DNA of 64,000 nucleotides from Rhipidocladum racemiflorum. Lineage: Eukaryota > Streptophyta > Magnoliopsida > Poales > Poaceae. Position 1 is the first letter of the stretch. Each line of letters begins with the position of its first letter. The notes under the pieces are model-generated. The model searched no databases. It had not been told where the DNA came from and was given only the letters and a program-made list of their open reading frames with translations. Below are positions 34,908-46,889 of this stretch, in pieces. The position numbers and the translations under genes were made by a program. The DNA lies in the NCBI GenBank assembly GCA_036346355.1, contig CM070590.1:44611749-44675748 (forward strand). The letters are read 5' to 3'.

Positions 34908-36273
34908 TGAAAGTGCATCTAGGCCCCTCAAATTATTTTGGTGATTAATGATGACACAATTAAAGTGATCTAATGTTTCAACTAAGATTAATGCAGATGA
35001 CGAGATCATATCAAGTTTGAATGTGATTGGATGCTCCCACAATCTCTCAAAATTGTAAAAGACGGCATCAAGACAATATTTGTAATTCTCATTTTATTTG
35101 TGTCTTAAGGATAGCCGTACTATTAAGAGGGTACGACGAGAAATCGCCTTTAGGATGTGCATGTGCTCAACGTCAAGTCTTGCATCTCAAATTAGCTCTC
35201 CCGCATTTAGTTTGAAAAAGTTTTCAATTCAAACCGAGCTGGGTAACCCGGAGTCTTCGGATTCAATCCGGAGTGTCCGGACAATATGTCCAGAGTCTCC
35301 GGGTTGGACCCCTCGGCCACTTTGGGTTCCAGGTGTCCGGAGTATCCGGACAACCCGGAGTCTCCGGGTTGTTTGTCCGGACACTCCGGTCTGTACAAAA
35401 ACGAGAGTAACGGCTAGTTTTTGAACTGACTATTTAAAGCCCCCACTCTCTCCCAACGGCTATGTACTGGATTGAGCTCATTCATTGCAGTATTCAAGCC
35501 ACTCCTAACCTCTTCCAAGCATTCAATAGAGCTCATACTTCCTCCCACCATTAGATTTGGTTGTTGATCCATTTTGGTGAGGAGAGGAAGAAGTAAAGTG
35601 CTAGGTGCATTCATTTCTAGTTGTTGAGCACTAGTTCATCCTCCAAGCGACTTCCGTGGTGCTATTACTCTTGGAGGTTGAAGGTCTCCTAGACGGCTAG
35701 GAGTCACCGGGAGCTACCAACGCTTGTGGTGAGGCCCGGTCGTTTGTGAAGGCGAGTCTCGCCTCCGAAAGGAAAGAGACAAGAAGTGAAGCCGGCGAGA
35801 GCATTTGTGCAACACCGGGAGGAAAGCGGGTTGAAAGAGACCCCGGCTCAAGTGCGACCGAGCCACCTCAATGGAGACGTAGGGTTCCCTTCAAGAACCC
35901 GAACTTCGGTGAAAATTCGTGTCCCTCTCGTTCACTTTTTCTTCCTAGTCTTGCTTGTTTGGATTTGTTTTTGTAAAGCTAGATCTAGCTCTTTGCTTAG
36001 CTTTAATTCAAATCCTCACTAGCAATTGTTCTAGGTTGCTCTTGCTATCTAATTCTAGTGGTTTATTGTGCTTACTAGAGTAGTCTTAGTTGTGTTCCCA
36101 AGCCAGCTAACCCGGAGAGTCCGGACATAAGACCGGACACTCCGGACAAGCCGGAGACTCCGGACCAAATACCCGGAGACTCCGGATTGACCAGCTCGGC
36201 CAGTTTTATTTTCGTTGCGATTTTTTAATCCGCCTATTCACCCCCCCTCTAGGCGACATCGTTGGTCCTTTCA
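34908..36273 (+). repeat. Copia 3' LTR
   Basis: TGAAAGTGCATC...GGTCCTTTCA, 1,366 bases, with the same ends and palindrome clusters (35240-35390 and 36110-36190) as the 5' LTR. Sparse substitutions (for example near 35016, 35647 and 36120) plus a 22-base unit difference distinguish the pair. Confidence 0.93.
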
Positions 36274-36603
36274 CTATGCATCAGGGTTTAAAACTTTTAA
36301 ACATTATCGGGGGTCATAAGCACTTTTATAACAAAGCAACAGATTCTAAACATGTACATTAACACATTTAATCATTCTCGCTAATAGTAAACTACAACAC
36401 TAGTAGTCTATTTATTATCAAGCTAGAGATATTACTTTTCTCGCCAAGTGTTGGATTTGAGAACTCGCTTGTCGTTTGTTCCGGTTTGAGGTCTCGTGCG
36501 GTTGTTTTGTGCTGCAGAGAAGTCTTTTGTCCCTTGGGGATTTTGTTGTTGTTTTATTGACGTCCTTCAGATTCGAGGTCGAATCCTGTTGAAGGGGGAA
36601 GAA
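36274..36603 (+). mobile_element. N3 interior remainder with palindrome and PPT
   Basis: 36279-36435 continues the inverted block (matching 8430-8590 of E1 in parallel). From 36436 the sequence turns to the normal + direction (reverse complement of 21126-21290). GATTCGAGGTCGAATC lies at 36570-36585 and the purine tract GAAGGGGGAAGAA at 36591-36603, abutting the LTR. Confidence 0.75.
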
Positions 36604-37633
36604 TGTGACACTACGGTATGGTGTGACATTATAGAATGTGAAATTAGAGAATAAAACCTTTCGGCTTGATGGTTTACTCGCGTTTTTGGGCCTTTTGAAG
36701 TATTGTGTCACCACGGAGTGTGAGAACCTTATAAATGGTGCATGATGAGGTCAAAAACTTTATGAGATGTGGAAATAAGGTTAAAACCATAGGGTATGGA
36801 GGTTAATACCGTTTCCAGGCTGTTTCCGGGGTTTTGGGCATTCCCGGGGGAGTTTGGACCTAAAAGTGGGGGTTGTGGGCTTTGGTGGGATGGAGTGGGA
36901 ATCCATTTAGGATTAGGATTAGGTGTGGGGGCTGGTTAAAGGCCTCCCCCCTGCCCCTTGCTGCCCCCCACTTGTTTTGTGCGCCCCCCCACCTCCTTGG
37001 TGCCCTAGCCGCCACCTCCACCTCCCCCTCTCCCTTGCATGCACCTCCACCTCCCCCATTGCTCCCCTTTGCTCCCCTTTGCTCCCCACCTGTCCACCAC
37101 CTCTCCTCCACCCGCTTGCTGCCCTAGGGTGGCCTCCCCACCCCTGCACCTCGAGGATCCCTCCATTGGAAGCGAGGAGCGAGGAGCGAGGAGCAAATCG
37201 GGTGGAGATCCATTCAGTTTTCGTGCTTTGGGCAAAGGTATGGCCATGGGAATCCTTGGGATTGGTTTAGGTACTGTTCTAAGGGTGTTTATCAAGTTTT
37301 TAGATCAATTGGTGGTGCTGGATTTGATTAATTTGGATTAGATCTAGATGTTGCCACGTTACTGTTTTGGGATAGCATGAGCAGTCAACCTAGGGTTTGC
37401 GTTTTCGTCAATTTAGAGTCCGAATCTGTCCGTACGGATGTTGAAGAAGTTGTAGATAATTTCATTATCTTTCCGTGGGGTATAAAGAACGTTAAATTCC
37501 GCCCGGCCGTTTGAAAGTTATGGCTGTTTTACCGAGTGTGATAAAATCTGTGACGTGATTGGAACAGATCACGGTAATCTGTAGATTAAATGACTTTAGA
37601 GTCTGAATCAGTCTTAAATGCCGGGGTGTTTCA
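36604..37633 (+). repeat. N3 3' LTR with internal deletion
   Basis: Matches 22824-23815 of the 5' LTR, then jumps at about 37614 (cagtctt|aaatgcc) to the last 20 bases of the LTR. About 1.27 kb are missing, with a two-base TT microhomology at the joint. The final bases are TGTTTCA rather than TGTTACA. GC-block ORFs (36873-37127, 37039-37341) are low-complexity and not called. Confidence 0.82.
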
Positions 37634-40046
37634 GAAACTCAGAAACACAACACAAGGAATACCTTGACCGAAGGCATTCAACCAAAGTGGCAAACAACCA
37701 CACCAGTTCAAATGGTTTTAAAATACCAGCTCAGCATGAATCCCACCATAACGTGTATTCCTCTACACTTACCATTTGAGCATTCAATAATCACTATTTA
37801 CTCATCAAGAGAGTCCAACCGGATTTAACAAAATTTACGTAACAATTTCTTTCTCTAGTTACCTTTCCCAACACTTTTAATTAAGGTTTTAAGATGCTTA
37901 TCACAAAGGCACCCAACCAAGACTATATTGACATGATCCCCACGGATCACCAAATCATATAACAACGTATTCTATATTTCAAACATAGTACTTCAACAGC
38001 TACTTGAGCATGGTCAACCTATCAATTTTATACCATCCATACGCCAACAACTTGACAATTGAAACTTGTTCAATCAATAAAATGACTTCAACAAAAAAGT
38101 AATATCTCTACAAGATAAAATTCGTAATTAGGATTCTAAGATATGCATTCATTAAGATTAAAATCTTACATCATGTTAATTATCCATGGTCCACTCCATC
38201 ACAACATGTTACAATAACCTCCATTTTTAACAAGGATTTTTCAACAATTAATCTAAGCAATTACCACCACTACTAAGTCGTCAATATCAATAATTTGCAT
38301 AATCATCAATCAACAACATTACCTTTAGCTACCCTATACATTGGTTATAACAAAATTACCACCACACAACATACTCCAACTATTTAAAATAGATTGAATA
38401 CTAGCATTAACACTGCCCTTAACAACATCATTAACAATAAGTCTTATGTCTTCTCAATTGATATCAATACTAGCATGGTAGAGACACAACTACATACTTC
38501 CAAATATACTAGTAGGTTGCAACAACATAAATAGCAACTCTAATCAACTTCCAAATTAAAGCCACTAGTCAATATGATTAAATTTCTCCATTAACCCGTT
38601 AGATTAGAACATCTTTAAACAACCGGCAAAGTTTCTTTAACAAAAATCATTAATTAACATCATCTTAATGTTCTAACTATGCAGCAAGATTTAAACTTTT
38701 AACATTTAACGAGGATCATAAGCACTTTTAAAGCAAGGCAACATATTCTAAGTATGTACATTAACCCATTTAATCATTCTCGCTACAGAGTAAACTACAA
38801 CACTAGTAGTCTATTTATTCCCCAGCTAGAGATGTTAATCACATTGAATTGATTCAACTCAAAAATTAACTTAGCACACATCATTCCATAAACCACATTG
38901 TTACCTACTACATAGCAAGCACATAAACTTTTCTAAACACACTCATGGGGCACGAACTCTTGACAAACTGAATGCAACTCAACTTTTAAAGATAACCACA
39001 ACTCAAGAACCAGAACGAACATCGATAGAAACTTTCTCCTTTCCAGGCAAGGAAGAAAAACAAAACTCCAACAGAAATGCAGGAGAGCTCAATTCTCAAT
39101 TAGTCAAATTTGCCCACAAAACTCTTCAAGAAATCTCAAAATCTATACTTCCAAGAAGGAAGAAGGACGCACCAGGGAAAATCAAATGTTCAATAAATCT
39201 TTTCCGATAAAAGATTCAAACTTAGCTCCAACAACTCAAGGCATGCACAAGGGGAAACTCCAACACTTTTTCTTAGATAGGGAGAACAACAACCACAAAA
39301 GTTTCCTCCTCAAGACAGCCCGTAATGACCAACAAAACCGGTGTCAAAGCAAAAATAGCGACCAACAGAAGCGCAACACTAGACTCTTCTTCTTCGTCTT
39401 CAACCAAGGAAGACAAAACCACATACCGCATACGAAACAATCCGCGAAAATCCAAGACCAAACACTTTTCTTTTGATTTCAATCGACTAAAAAAACAAGA
39501 AGACCAACCAAAACCGACCATCGGAACGGTGAAAAGCATCCAAAGGATACCACCATCAACTCTTCTATTTGTCTCCAGCCAACTACCCGATCTACGATAG
39601 AAAAGATAAGCACTCTTTCCCCATAAGGGATTCATAGTTCTTCGGTGACGGCTTTAATCGGGCATACCGTCAAACCACACCCTTACTATTAACAAAAGTG
39701 GTGACCGAAACCCTTCAGCCCCACAACCCCACTTTATCACCACAACAAGCACAACTCAATCATTTATCTCATTATCAAATGAAGCATTCAACATCAAAGC
39801 TTAAATACAACATTTAAGCGTAAAGGAACGATACCCATACCCTTTCCTACTGTGCATCCATGTGTGTCAAATTTTAGATTAGTTATACCACTTTTGCAAG
39901 TTTTAATGTTGCTATCCTATGACAAAATTTTAGTTAAAACCTAAGCCATGTTTCTAAGTTATCCCACATCACATTTTAGTTGTAGCCTAAGGTATGACAC
40001 TAAAAATACACATTCCAAGGACCTACAACCTCGCTCTGATACCAAC
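37634..40046 (-). mobile_element. E2 interior, primer-site part
   Basis: Nearly identical to 7380-9708 plus 18641-18732 of E1. It includes the primer site (TGGTATCAGAGC on the minus strand, 40033-40044) two bases from the 5' LTR. Beyond that it is AT-rich with no retroelement protein. ORFs at 39186-39476 and 39273-39635 are opposite-strand shadows of each other and are not called. Confidence 0.78.
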
Positions 40047-42072
40047 TGTAACACCCCGGCATCTAGTATGCCCGAATGCTACCAAACATAAGCTGAACAA
40101 CATCTAAATACCAAAAATTAAGGTAAATTACAGCAAGGAGTAAATGCTAAAACCCGAAATTTCAGCAGCATCTCCTTTGTTTTAACATGAATAGAAGGAA
40201 ACACAATAGCATAGCAATATAAGGCAATATGAGAGACATCTAGAAATAGCAATAATTAAAGGTACGACGACCAAATAAGTCTAAATCCAAACATTCAATG
40301 CCTCCATGAGCCAAACGAACAAAAGCTAAACCATTAAGCATTAAACATTACACTAGTTTATTGTCAAAACCCAAATGAACGACTTGTGGGACAATTGAGT
40401 GAAGCTACGTGTAGAAGTGTGACTATTTCCCTTCCCCGCATACCGATCTCAAGGTACCTAAAACAACAAGAAAGCACAAGCGTGAGTTCAACACTCAGCA
40501 AGCATATTGTAATGGTACACAAGAACAAATATATGGCTACAACATCTCATATCATGACTTTCATCTCATTCATGATCCCATATCATTATCATAATCATTA
40601 TGTATGCAATGCGATGCGATGCTCATGTCTCCTTGGAAACTCATACCGGTATGGTTGAGTACACACCCGACGGTGTGCACCCTCGCCCCCCTTCCATCCC
40701 GAAGATGGAGGGTGCCTACTCCTTGCTTCCAAACACCGCGGTGGACGGAATCACGATGTAGGACTTACTCATTGGCTCTCCGGAATAGTCATAACTTTCT
40801 CACCGACCTTCCCCGGACTAGTTATGACTTTCTCACCGCCCGGGCCATGTAAGATGCCATGTATGCAAATATGCCAACATCATAATTAACTTGTACATTA
40901 ACACAGGGCATCATAACATAATAAGCATACTCATCATATCATAGGCAATCATTAAAGCATGGCAAGTGATCATGTCATATAAAACAATTCCATCTAGTCT
41001 CAACTAGCAACCTACAAACCGCTATCCATTACAATACACTTGCCTCAACCACGGGCAACGGATTGGCGAGACGTAGAAGGCATTCCCGGGGTCACACCAC
41101 CTGCACATGGGTACCACACACTCACAATCATGACCACAAAACAGTACGCAAACCCTCATCTACCCCGACATTGCCAACTACTCGCAAAACCCAAAAATAG
41201 AGGTTCTGTCCCGTCGGGACAGCAGCCTTCCAAAAGGCATAACTACGGTTCTAAAACTCCGAATCGATTAAACGAGTACATCGTTGTGTAGCTTAGGAAA
41301 TTTCCCAACTTTTTCTAGGTATAAGGAAAAACTAATTCGCATTCTAAAGTTGTTTAATCTACAAAATACCGTGATATGTTCCAATCACGCCACAGATTTT
41401 AACACGCTCGGTAAAATAGCCATAACTTTCAAACGGCTGATCGGAATTAAACGTTCTTTATACCCACAGAAAGGTATTGAAATTACATACAACTTCTTCA
41501 ACAGTCGACTAACCAAATTCGGAATCTAAAATTGCTTAATCTACAAAATACCGTGATCTCCTTCCTCGCTCCAATCCCGCCGGATCTCCTCGTCGCGGAG
41601 CGCTCCAACGGATGGATCTTCGAGGTGTGGAGGTGGAGAACTCCCCTAGGGGCAGCAAGGGAGGTGGAGAGGTGGTGGATAGGTGGTGGAGCAATGGGGA
41701 ACAATGGGGGAGGTGGAGGCGCCATAAGGAGGAGGTGGGGAGGTGTGGGGGGCGGCTAGGACTTGTGGGGGCGCAAGGGCAGGGGGTGGACGCCTAAAGG
41801 AGCTGGGGGAGGCCCCCAACCAGGTCTCCTACTCCTATTAGGACTCAAACTCCATTCCACCAAAGCCCACGACCCTTTCCTTTAGGCCCAAACTCCCCCG
41901 GAAAGACCCAAATTCCCGAAAACGGCCCGGAAACGCAAATTAACCTCATAACGTATGGTTTCAACCTCCAATTCCATATTTTATAATGTTTTTGACCTTA
42001 ACATTCACAATTTGTAATGACACAATCTCTAATTTCACATTTTATAAAGTCTCGGCATTCCGTAGTGTTACA
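40047..42072 (-). repeat. E2 5' LTR with internal deletion
   Basis: On the + strand it runs TGTAACACCCCGG...GTGTTACA, 2,026 bases. It lacks about 380 bases relative to 18733-21125. The joint at 41555-41559 is a GATCT shared by both deletion borders in the intact LTR (20239-20243 and 20618-20622). The palindrome lies at 41206-41222. Confidence 0.82.
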
Positions 42073-42657
42073 GGACCGGGTCCACGGTGGACCAGACCCA
42101 AGCCGTGGACCTAGTCCATGGACGGGCTAACGCATGCTGACGTTATAATTCGATTTTTCAATAGAAAAATAATTCAGTGGAAATTCAATTTCCATGCTGA
42201 CGCAATAAATGGATTTTTCAATAGAAAAATAAATGAATTAATTCGGTTTATTCTTTTATTTGATTTTGCAAAATTCAAACGCTTATAACTTTTTCGTTTT
42301 ACCTCCGATTTGAGTGATTCCAATTTCTAAATTTGTATAAAATTGAGATCTACTTGATGGTGAATTTTATTTAATTTTTGGACAAAAGTTTTCTCTGCTT
42401 ATATTTATTTCATTGATTTTTCCAAACTTTAAACGGGTATAACTTTTGCATTTTAACTACGATTTGGACGATTCAAGTTTCTAAAAATTTATAAAAATAT
42501 GCTATCTCTGTTTATGAACTTTATTTGAATTTTTGGACACTTTTTGCCTATTGTTTATTTATTTATTGCTATTTGCACGCGTTACGAGTAGACGTTGGAG
42601 TGCCCGAAGGATACGAAGGTGAAGTTTTGACCCAGGTGCCAGCTCAAGACCAAGAAC
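42073..42657 (+). repeat. C1 LTR, part 2
   Basis: Matches C0 from about 100 to 680 (for example the run from aattcaaacgcttataac to attttatttaatttttggac), ending at the CACTA insertion. The first 90 bases are rich in short inverted repeats around gtccacggtggac. No gene is present. Confidence 0.8.
42655..42657. repeat. Target-site duplication AAC of the CACTA element
   Basis: AAC precedes CACTAC at 42658 and follows GTAGTG at 56021-56023. The unoccupied site caagaacaagtac at 671-683 in C0 has a single AAC, which fixes both ends. Three bases is the standard size for CACTA transposons. Confidence 0.88.
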
Positions 42658-43020
42658 CACTACGTCAGGATGGGCCTATAGTAACACGCATATATGCTAC
42701 TGTAGCTCGAAAAAAGTGTTACTGAGTCCTATTGCAACATATTTGTTTAGTGTTACTATAGCCTACGTTGCTATAGAAGGGTCTACTGTAACATGTAACA
42801 AGTGTTCTTGTATATAAAAAAAGATGTTGCAACTATGCTACAGCAACATGCATCAAATGTGTTGCTATAGACTGCAGTAACACCTTTTCTAGCAAGAGCA
42901 ACATATTAGTGTGTGTTGCCATAGACCCTAGTAACACCTTATTTTTGCTAAAGCAACATAGTAGCATGTGTTTCCATAGACCCTAGTAACACATTTTTAG
43001 ATACAATAATTGAACTTAGT
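42658..43020 (+). repeat. CACTA left subterminal repeats
   Basis: About ten imperfect units of the type 'gtgttgctatagac..agtaacacc' occur in direct and inverted order (for example near 42860-42890, 42910-42940 and 42960-42995). The right end carries similar gtgttac units. The terminal inverted repeat proper is short: only CACTAC is shared with the right end. Confidence 0.7.
43016..43020. repeat. Target-site duplication TTAGT of element G
   Basis: TTAGT at 43016-43020 recurs at 52592-52596. Joining the flanks restores a continuous run of CACTA subterminal repeats, so G inserted into the CACTA element. Confidence 0.9.
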
Positions 43021-45515
43021 TGTAACACCCCGGCATTTAATATGCCTGAATGTTACCAAACATAAGCTAAACAACATCTAAATACCACATTTAACATAAA
43101 ATTCCAGCAAAGGCGCATAGACTAAAAACCGAAATTTCGGCAGCACCTCCTTTGTTTTATCATGAATTTAAGGAACAGCAACAAGATAGCATTATATGGC
43201 AATAAGAGAAACATCTAAAACAGCAATAAATAAAGTCTTAACGACATTAAAAGACTAACATTAAGCTCTTAAGGTTCCAAGTGTCCAACAAACAATAGAA
43301 CTCTCATGAACCAAGCTAAGACTTAATTCAAAAGACCATCACACGCAATTTATTATCAAACTAAATGAATTGACTTGGGGAAACATTAAGGTGAAGCAAC
43401 GTGTGAGCGTGTGACTATTCCCCTCTTCCGCATGCCGTTCTCATGGTACCTAAAACAACAAGAAAACACAAGGGTGAGTTCTAGAAACTCGGCAAGCATC
43501 TGCAATGGACAACAAGCATACCAACATGGCAATAACATCTTCCATCATGTACATCATCTCATTCATAATTACTTATCAAGATTATCATCATCAATTTGTA
43601 TGCAGTAATGCAATGCTCCTCGACCCTCTGGAACCTCATACCGGTATGGGAAGTACACACCCGTCGGTGTGCACTCCTTTCCTCCGTCCATCCCGAAGAT
43701 GGAGGGTGCCTACTCGCTTCCAAACACCACGTGGATGGAATCACGACATAGGACTTACTCAATGGCATGCCCGGATTAGTCATAACTTTCTCACCGACCT
43801 TGCCGGACTAGTTAAGACTTTCACCGCCCCTCGCCTCTATCTCATGACATGCATGCAACCATGCCAATTATCATATTTAATTCACATATTAACACATGGC
43901 ATCATAATATGTTAAACATGCTCATCATATCATATCAATCATTAACACATGGCAAGTGGACATATAGCATGTAAACAATTCCATCTAATCTCAACATGCA
44001 ACCTACAACTCGCTATCCATCACAACACACTTGCCTCAACCCACGACGGATTGGCGGGAAGAAGAGGGCACTCCCGGGTCACACCACCTGCACATAGGTA
44101 TCACACACTCACATTTATGCCCCCAACATTCACGCAAGCCCCCATCTAACCGACATTACCAACTACTCATGAAACCTAAAACAGAGTTCTGTCCCGTCGG
44201 GACAGCAGCCTCTTAAAGGCATAACTTGAGTTCTGGGACTCGAATCAATTAAACGAGTACAACCTCGCGTAGCCTAGGAAATTTCCCAACTTTCTCTAGG
44301 TATAAGGAAAGTCTGATTCGGCCTCTAAAGTTGTTTAATCTACAGATTACCAAGATCTGTTCCAATTACGTTACAGATTTTTAGGCGCTCGGTAAAACAG
44401 CCATAACTTTCAAACGGCTGATTGGAATTTAACGTGCTTTACGTACACGGAAAGATAATTAAATTATCTACAACTTCCTAAAAGTCCGTACGGTCAGATT
44501 CGAAATCTAAATTAGTTTAATCTAACGTGGAACACAGACTGTCCCAACCTCGACACAGATTGGACAGCGCCCACCAAAACGGCCATAACTTTCAGACCGT
44601 AACTCCAAAAATTCTCAAAAAAATACACAAAATAGGTATTGACGATACCTACAACTTCTTCAACAGGAGGTCGGCCAAATTCCGAATCTAAAATTGCGAA
44701 AACGCATGCCCTAACACGGACTCCAAATCTGCTCGAAACTGAGGTACAATCTGAACTCTAGTTCTTTTCAGATCTACTCCATGGCAGCACGTCCTCTTGG
44801 ATCTAAAAACTCCAAATCTACCACGAGAACAGCACCTAGACCTTCCCCAAAGGTTTCCCCATGGACATACCTTAGTCCGACGAACGACGAACGAAGAATG
44901 TCTCTCGATCACCCGATTCGCTCCCACGCCGCTAAATCCTTCGGAATCCCTCGTCGGCGGTTCTTCCAAACAGCGAGGGCAGCACGTGAGCGTGTCGTGG
45001 CAGTGAGGGGCATCCTTGGGGGCGCAAGGAGGAGGGGGTGGCGCGTTTGAGGTGGAGGTGGAGGAGGAGGACTAGAGGGAGGAGGGAATTGGTGGAGGCG
45101 CAAGGGGAGGTGGAGGCGTGTGGGGAAGCGGCTAGGGCAGGGAGGAGGCTAGCCCCTTGCTCCCACGTTCTCCCCCTCCATGGGCCAATCTCTCTCCACA
45201 AAAGCCCACGGTTCTTCCCCTTGGGCCCAAACTCCCGGAAGGCCCAAAACCAAAACGGCCGGAAAGCGGCCCGAAACGCGTTATTAACCTCCAATTCCCA
45301 TGGTTTTAACCTTATTTCCACATCTCATAATGTTTATAGCCTCATCATGCTCAATAATTAAGGATACGACACTCTGTGGCGACATAACACTTCAACCGGT
45401 CCAAAAACGCGAGTAAACCTCAAGCCGAAAGGTTTTAACCTAAATTCCACATTCCATAGAGTTTTTGTCCTCAACCTTCACATTGTATAAGGTTGCGACA
45501 CTCCGAGGTGTCACA
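43021..45515 (-). repeat. G 3' LTR
   Basis: On the + strand it runs TGTAACACCCCGGC...GTGTCACA. It shares the block order of the N1 LTR in reverse. The palindrome is at 44189-44205. Compared with the 5' LTR (50112-52591) there are many one- or two-base indels but few substitutions. ORFs at 44781-45361 lie in the GC-rich block and are not called. Confidence 0.88.
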
Positions 45516-45550
45516 TTCTTCCCCCCTTCAACAGGATTCGACCTCGAATC
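45516..45550 (-). other. G polypurine tract and pre-PPT palindrome
   Basis: On the minus strand, GATTCGAGGTCGAATC (45535-45550) is followed by TGAAGGGGGGAAGAA (45516-45530) directly before the 3' LTR, as in N1, N3, D and E2. Confidence 0.78.
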
Positions 45551-45717
45551 TAAACGCACCAACATGAAACCCAGCAAAACCAAAGATAGCTAGGTTTTCA
45601 CGGCCACATACACAGGCGGCTGGGATACTTCTCGCATGTGAGATTCCTCGCTCCTGTCGCTTCTCTCACCTGATGTGACCACAAGACCTTGACAAACTTA
45701 AGCGTCACATTTCTTCA

Positions 45718-46023
45718 TCACTCGCTCTGAAGTCCCGAATTTCCACAGACGGGACTCGAAGGTGAGGTCTGGCTGGCACTAATGGTTCCAACGGAACCAC
45801 CAACTCCCGGATCATGCAAGTATTTCTTCAACATCGAGACATGGAACACATTATGCACACCTTGCATGGATTCCGTAGCTCTAGGGCGATAGGCCAACCT
45901 GCCAACTCGAGGCGAGGATAGGAAAAGGCCCAACATACCTTGGATGAGCTTTCCTTCGTGCCAAAACGCAGCACCACACCCTTGGTGGGAGATACTCGCA
46001 GAGTACGCTATCACCCACCTCAA
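45718..46023 (-). pseudogene. pol: G integrase C-terminal fragment
   Basis: The segment GVHNVFHVSMLKKYLHDP (near 45825-45880) is the conserved stretch downstream of the integrase core in plant chromoviruses. The sequence before it (FLSSPRVGRLAYRP) resembles the GPF/Y region in broken form. A chromodomain would follow toward the PPT; I cannot identify it with confidence between 45550 and 45800. Confidence 0.7.
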
Positions 46024-46299
46024 ACTCCAAGTCTCGCCGCCTCACATCAGCATAGCTTTTCTGTCTGCGCTGCGTGCCGCGAGAAGGTTCCCGCCAACCT
46101 CCGACACGCGATCAACGATCTGCACCCAATCTGGTCCAAGAATAGCTCTTCGCCCACAAAGCATCCCAACAAAGTGGCGATCCGCACTTCCGCCATACAA
46201 GATTACTTCATAAGGAAGCGATCAGGATCTTGGAATGATAGGCATTATTGTAAGCAAACTGCGCAAGGGGCAAATGGTCTTCCCACTACCCTTCCAAGC

Positions 46300-46889
46300 C
46301 ATCACACAGGCCACGAGCATGTCCTCCAAAAATTGGATGGCACGCCTGCATCGCCTATCTGTCTGAGGGTGAAAGCGGTACTAAGGCGGTTGCGTACTCC
46401 AATGCACTCTTGCAAACTCTCCTGAACTTGGAGACGAACTGCATCCCGATCAGAGATAATGGTCTTGGGTACACCATGCAATCTCACAATCTCCCGCACA
46501 TAGATGGGAGCCAATCGCTGAATTGGTCGTCTGGATGGGAATGAAATCGCGCAAACTTGCTGAGACGGTCCACCACAACCCAAACAAAGGCATCCTTCCC
46601 TCGAGGAGTGCAGGTGGCCGACCACAAAATCCATAGAGATGTCATCCCATGGCTACACAGGAATCTCCCCAAAGGTGCAACAAGCCGGGGACGCTTATGC
46701 TCGGCTTTGATCTTCCTGGCAAACCCCACAAGACGCCACATACTTGGCAATATCCACTCTCATCCTTTTCACCGTAAATTCTTCTTCAAGTCCCCTGCAC
46801 ATCTTGGTCTCCCAGGATGGACCGTGTCTGGTGCGATGAGCTTCTTTGAGAATGTCTTCTTTCACTTGAGATTTACGAGGCACGCACAA
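46300..46889 (-). pseudogene. pol: G integrase fragment, frameshifted
   Basis: It starts with a zinc-binding region (HRTRHGPSWETKM ... CGVCQEDQSRA, 46695-46850). The core follows with FVWVVVDRLSKFARF (near 46570) and HGVPKTIISDRDAVR (near 46440-46480), the second holding the catalytic Asp of the DDE triad. The frame changes at least twice between these blocks, so no intact enzyme can be made. Confidence 0.8.

Larger units (their letters stand above)
26981..36273 (+). mobile_element. Ty1/copia retrotransposon, Sirevirus-type, 9.3 kb
   Basis: A full-length element with LTRs of 1,388 and 1,366 bases, a 5-base TSD, an initiator-Met primer site, gag, pol in the copia order (protease, integrase, RT, RNase H), an extra downstream ORF region and four GGGGGAG purine tracts before the 3' LTR. 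The multiple purine tracts, long gag, extra 3' ORF and palindrome-rich LTR fit the Sirevirus (Maximus/SIRE) lineage. About 25 differences between the LTRs were counted by eye, so it is young. The RNase H end is replaced by downstream sequence and the 3' ORF is frameshifted, so autonomy is doubtful. Confidence 0.93.
22824..37633 (+). mobile_element. Non-autonomous gypsy element N3 with inverted middle
   Basis: A + strand element with 5' LTR 22824-25108, a 3' LTR 36604-37633 that has lost about 1.3 kb internally, and a GAAAC duplication. Excluding the copia, only 2.2 kb of interior remains. Of this, 25117-36435 (copia excluded) reads in the opposite direction to the LTRs, while the final 170 bases with PPT are in the normal direction. 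The primer site is cut after TTGGTAT. N3 is thus a deleted and rearranged derivative without coding capacity. Confidence 0.82.
18733..42072 (-). mobile_element. Complete non-autonomous gypsy element E2, split by N3
   Basis: A minus-strand element with 5' LTR 40047-42072, primer site 40033-40044, interior 37634-40046 plus 21126-22823 (about 4.1 kb together), PPT at 21126-21140 and 3' LTR 18733-21125. N3 (with the copia) interrupts it at 22824-37633. No matching TSD is found: the 3' LTR is immediately followed by more interior (E1), so the cluster has the form LTR-interior-LTR-interior. No pol domain is visible, as in N1. Confidence 0.78.

Noticed and set aside
45550..45800. Chromodomain at the end of element G integrase
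   Set aside because: Expected by position, but frameshifts leave no stretch I can identify as a chromodomain.
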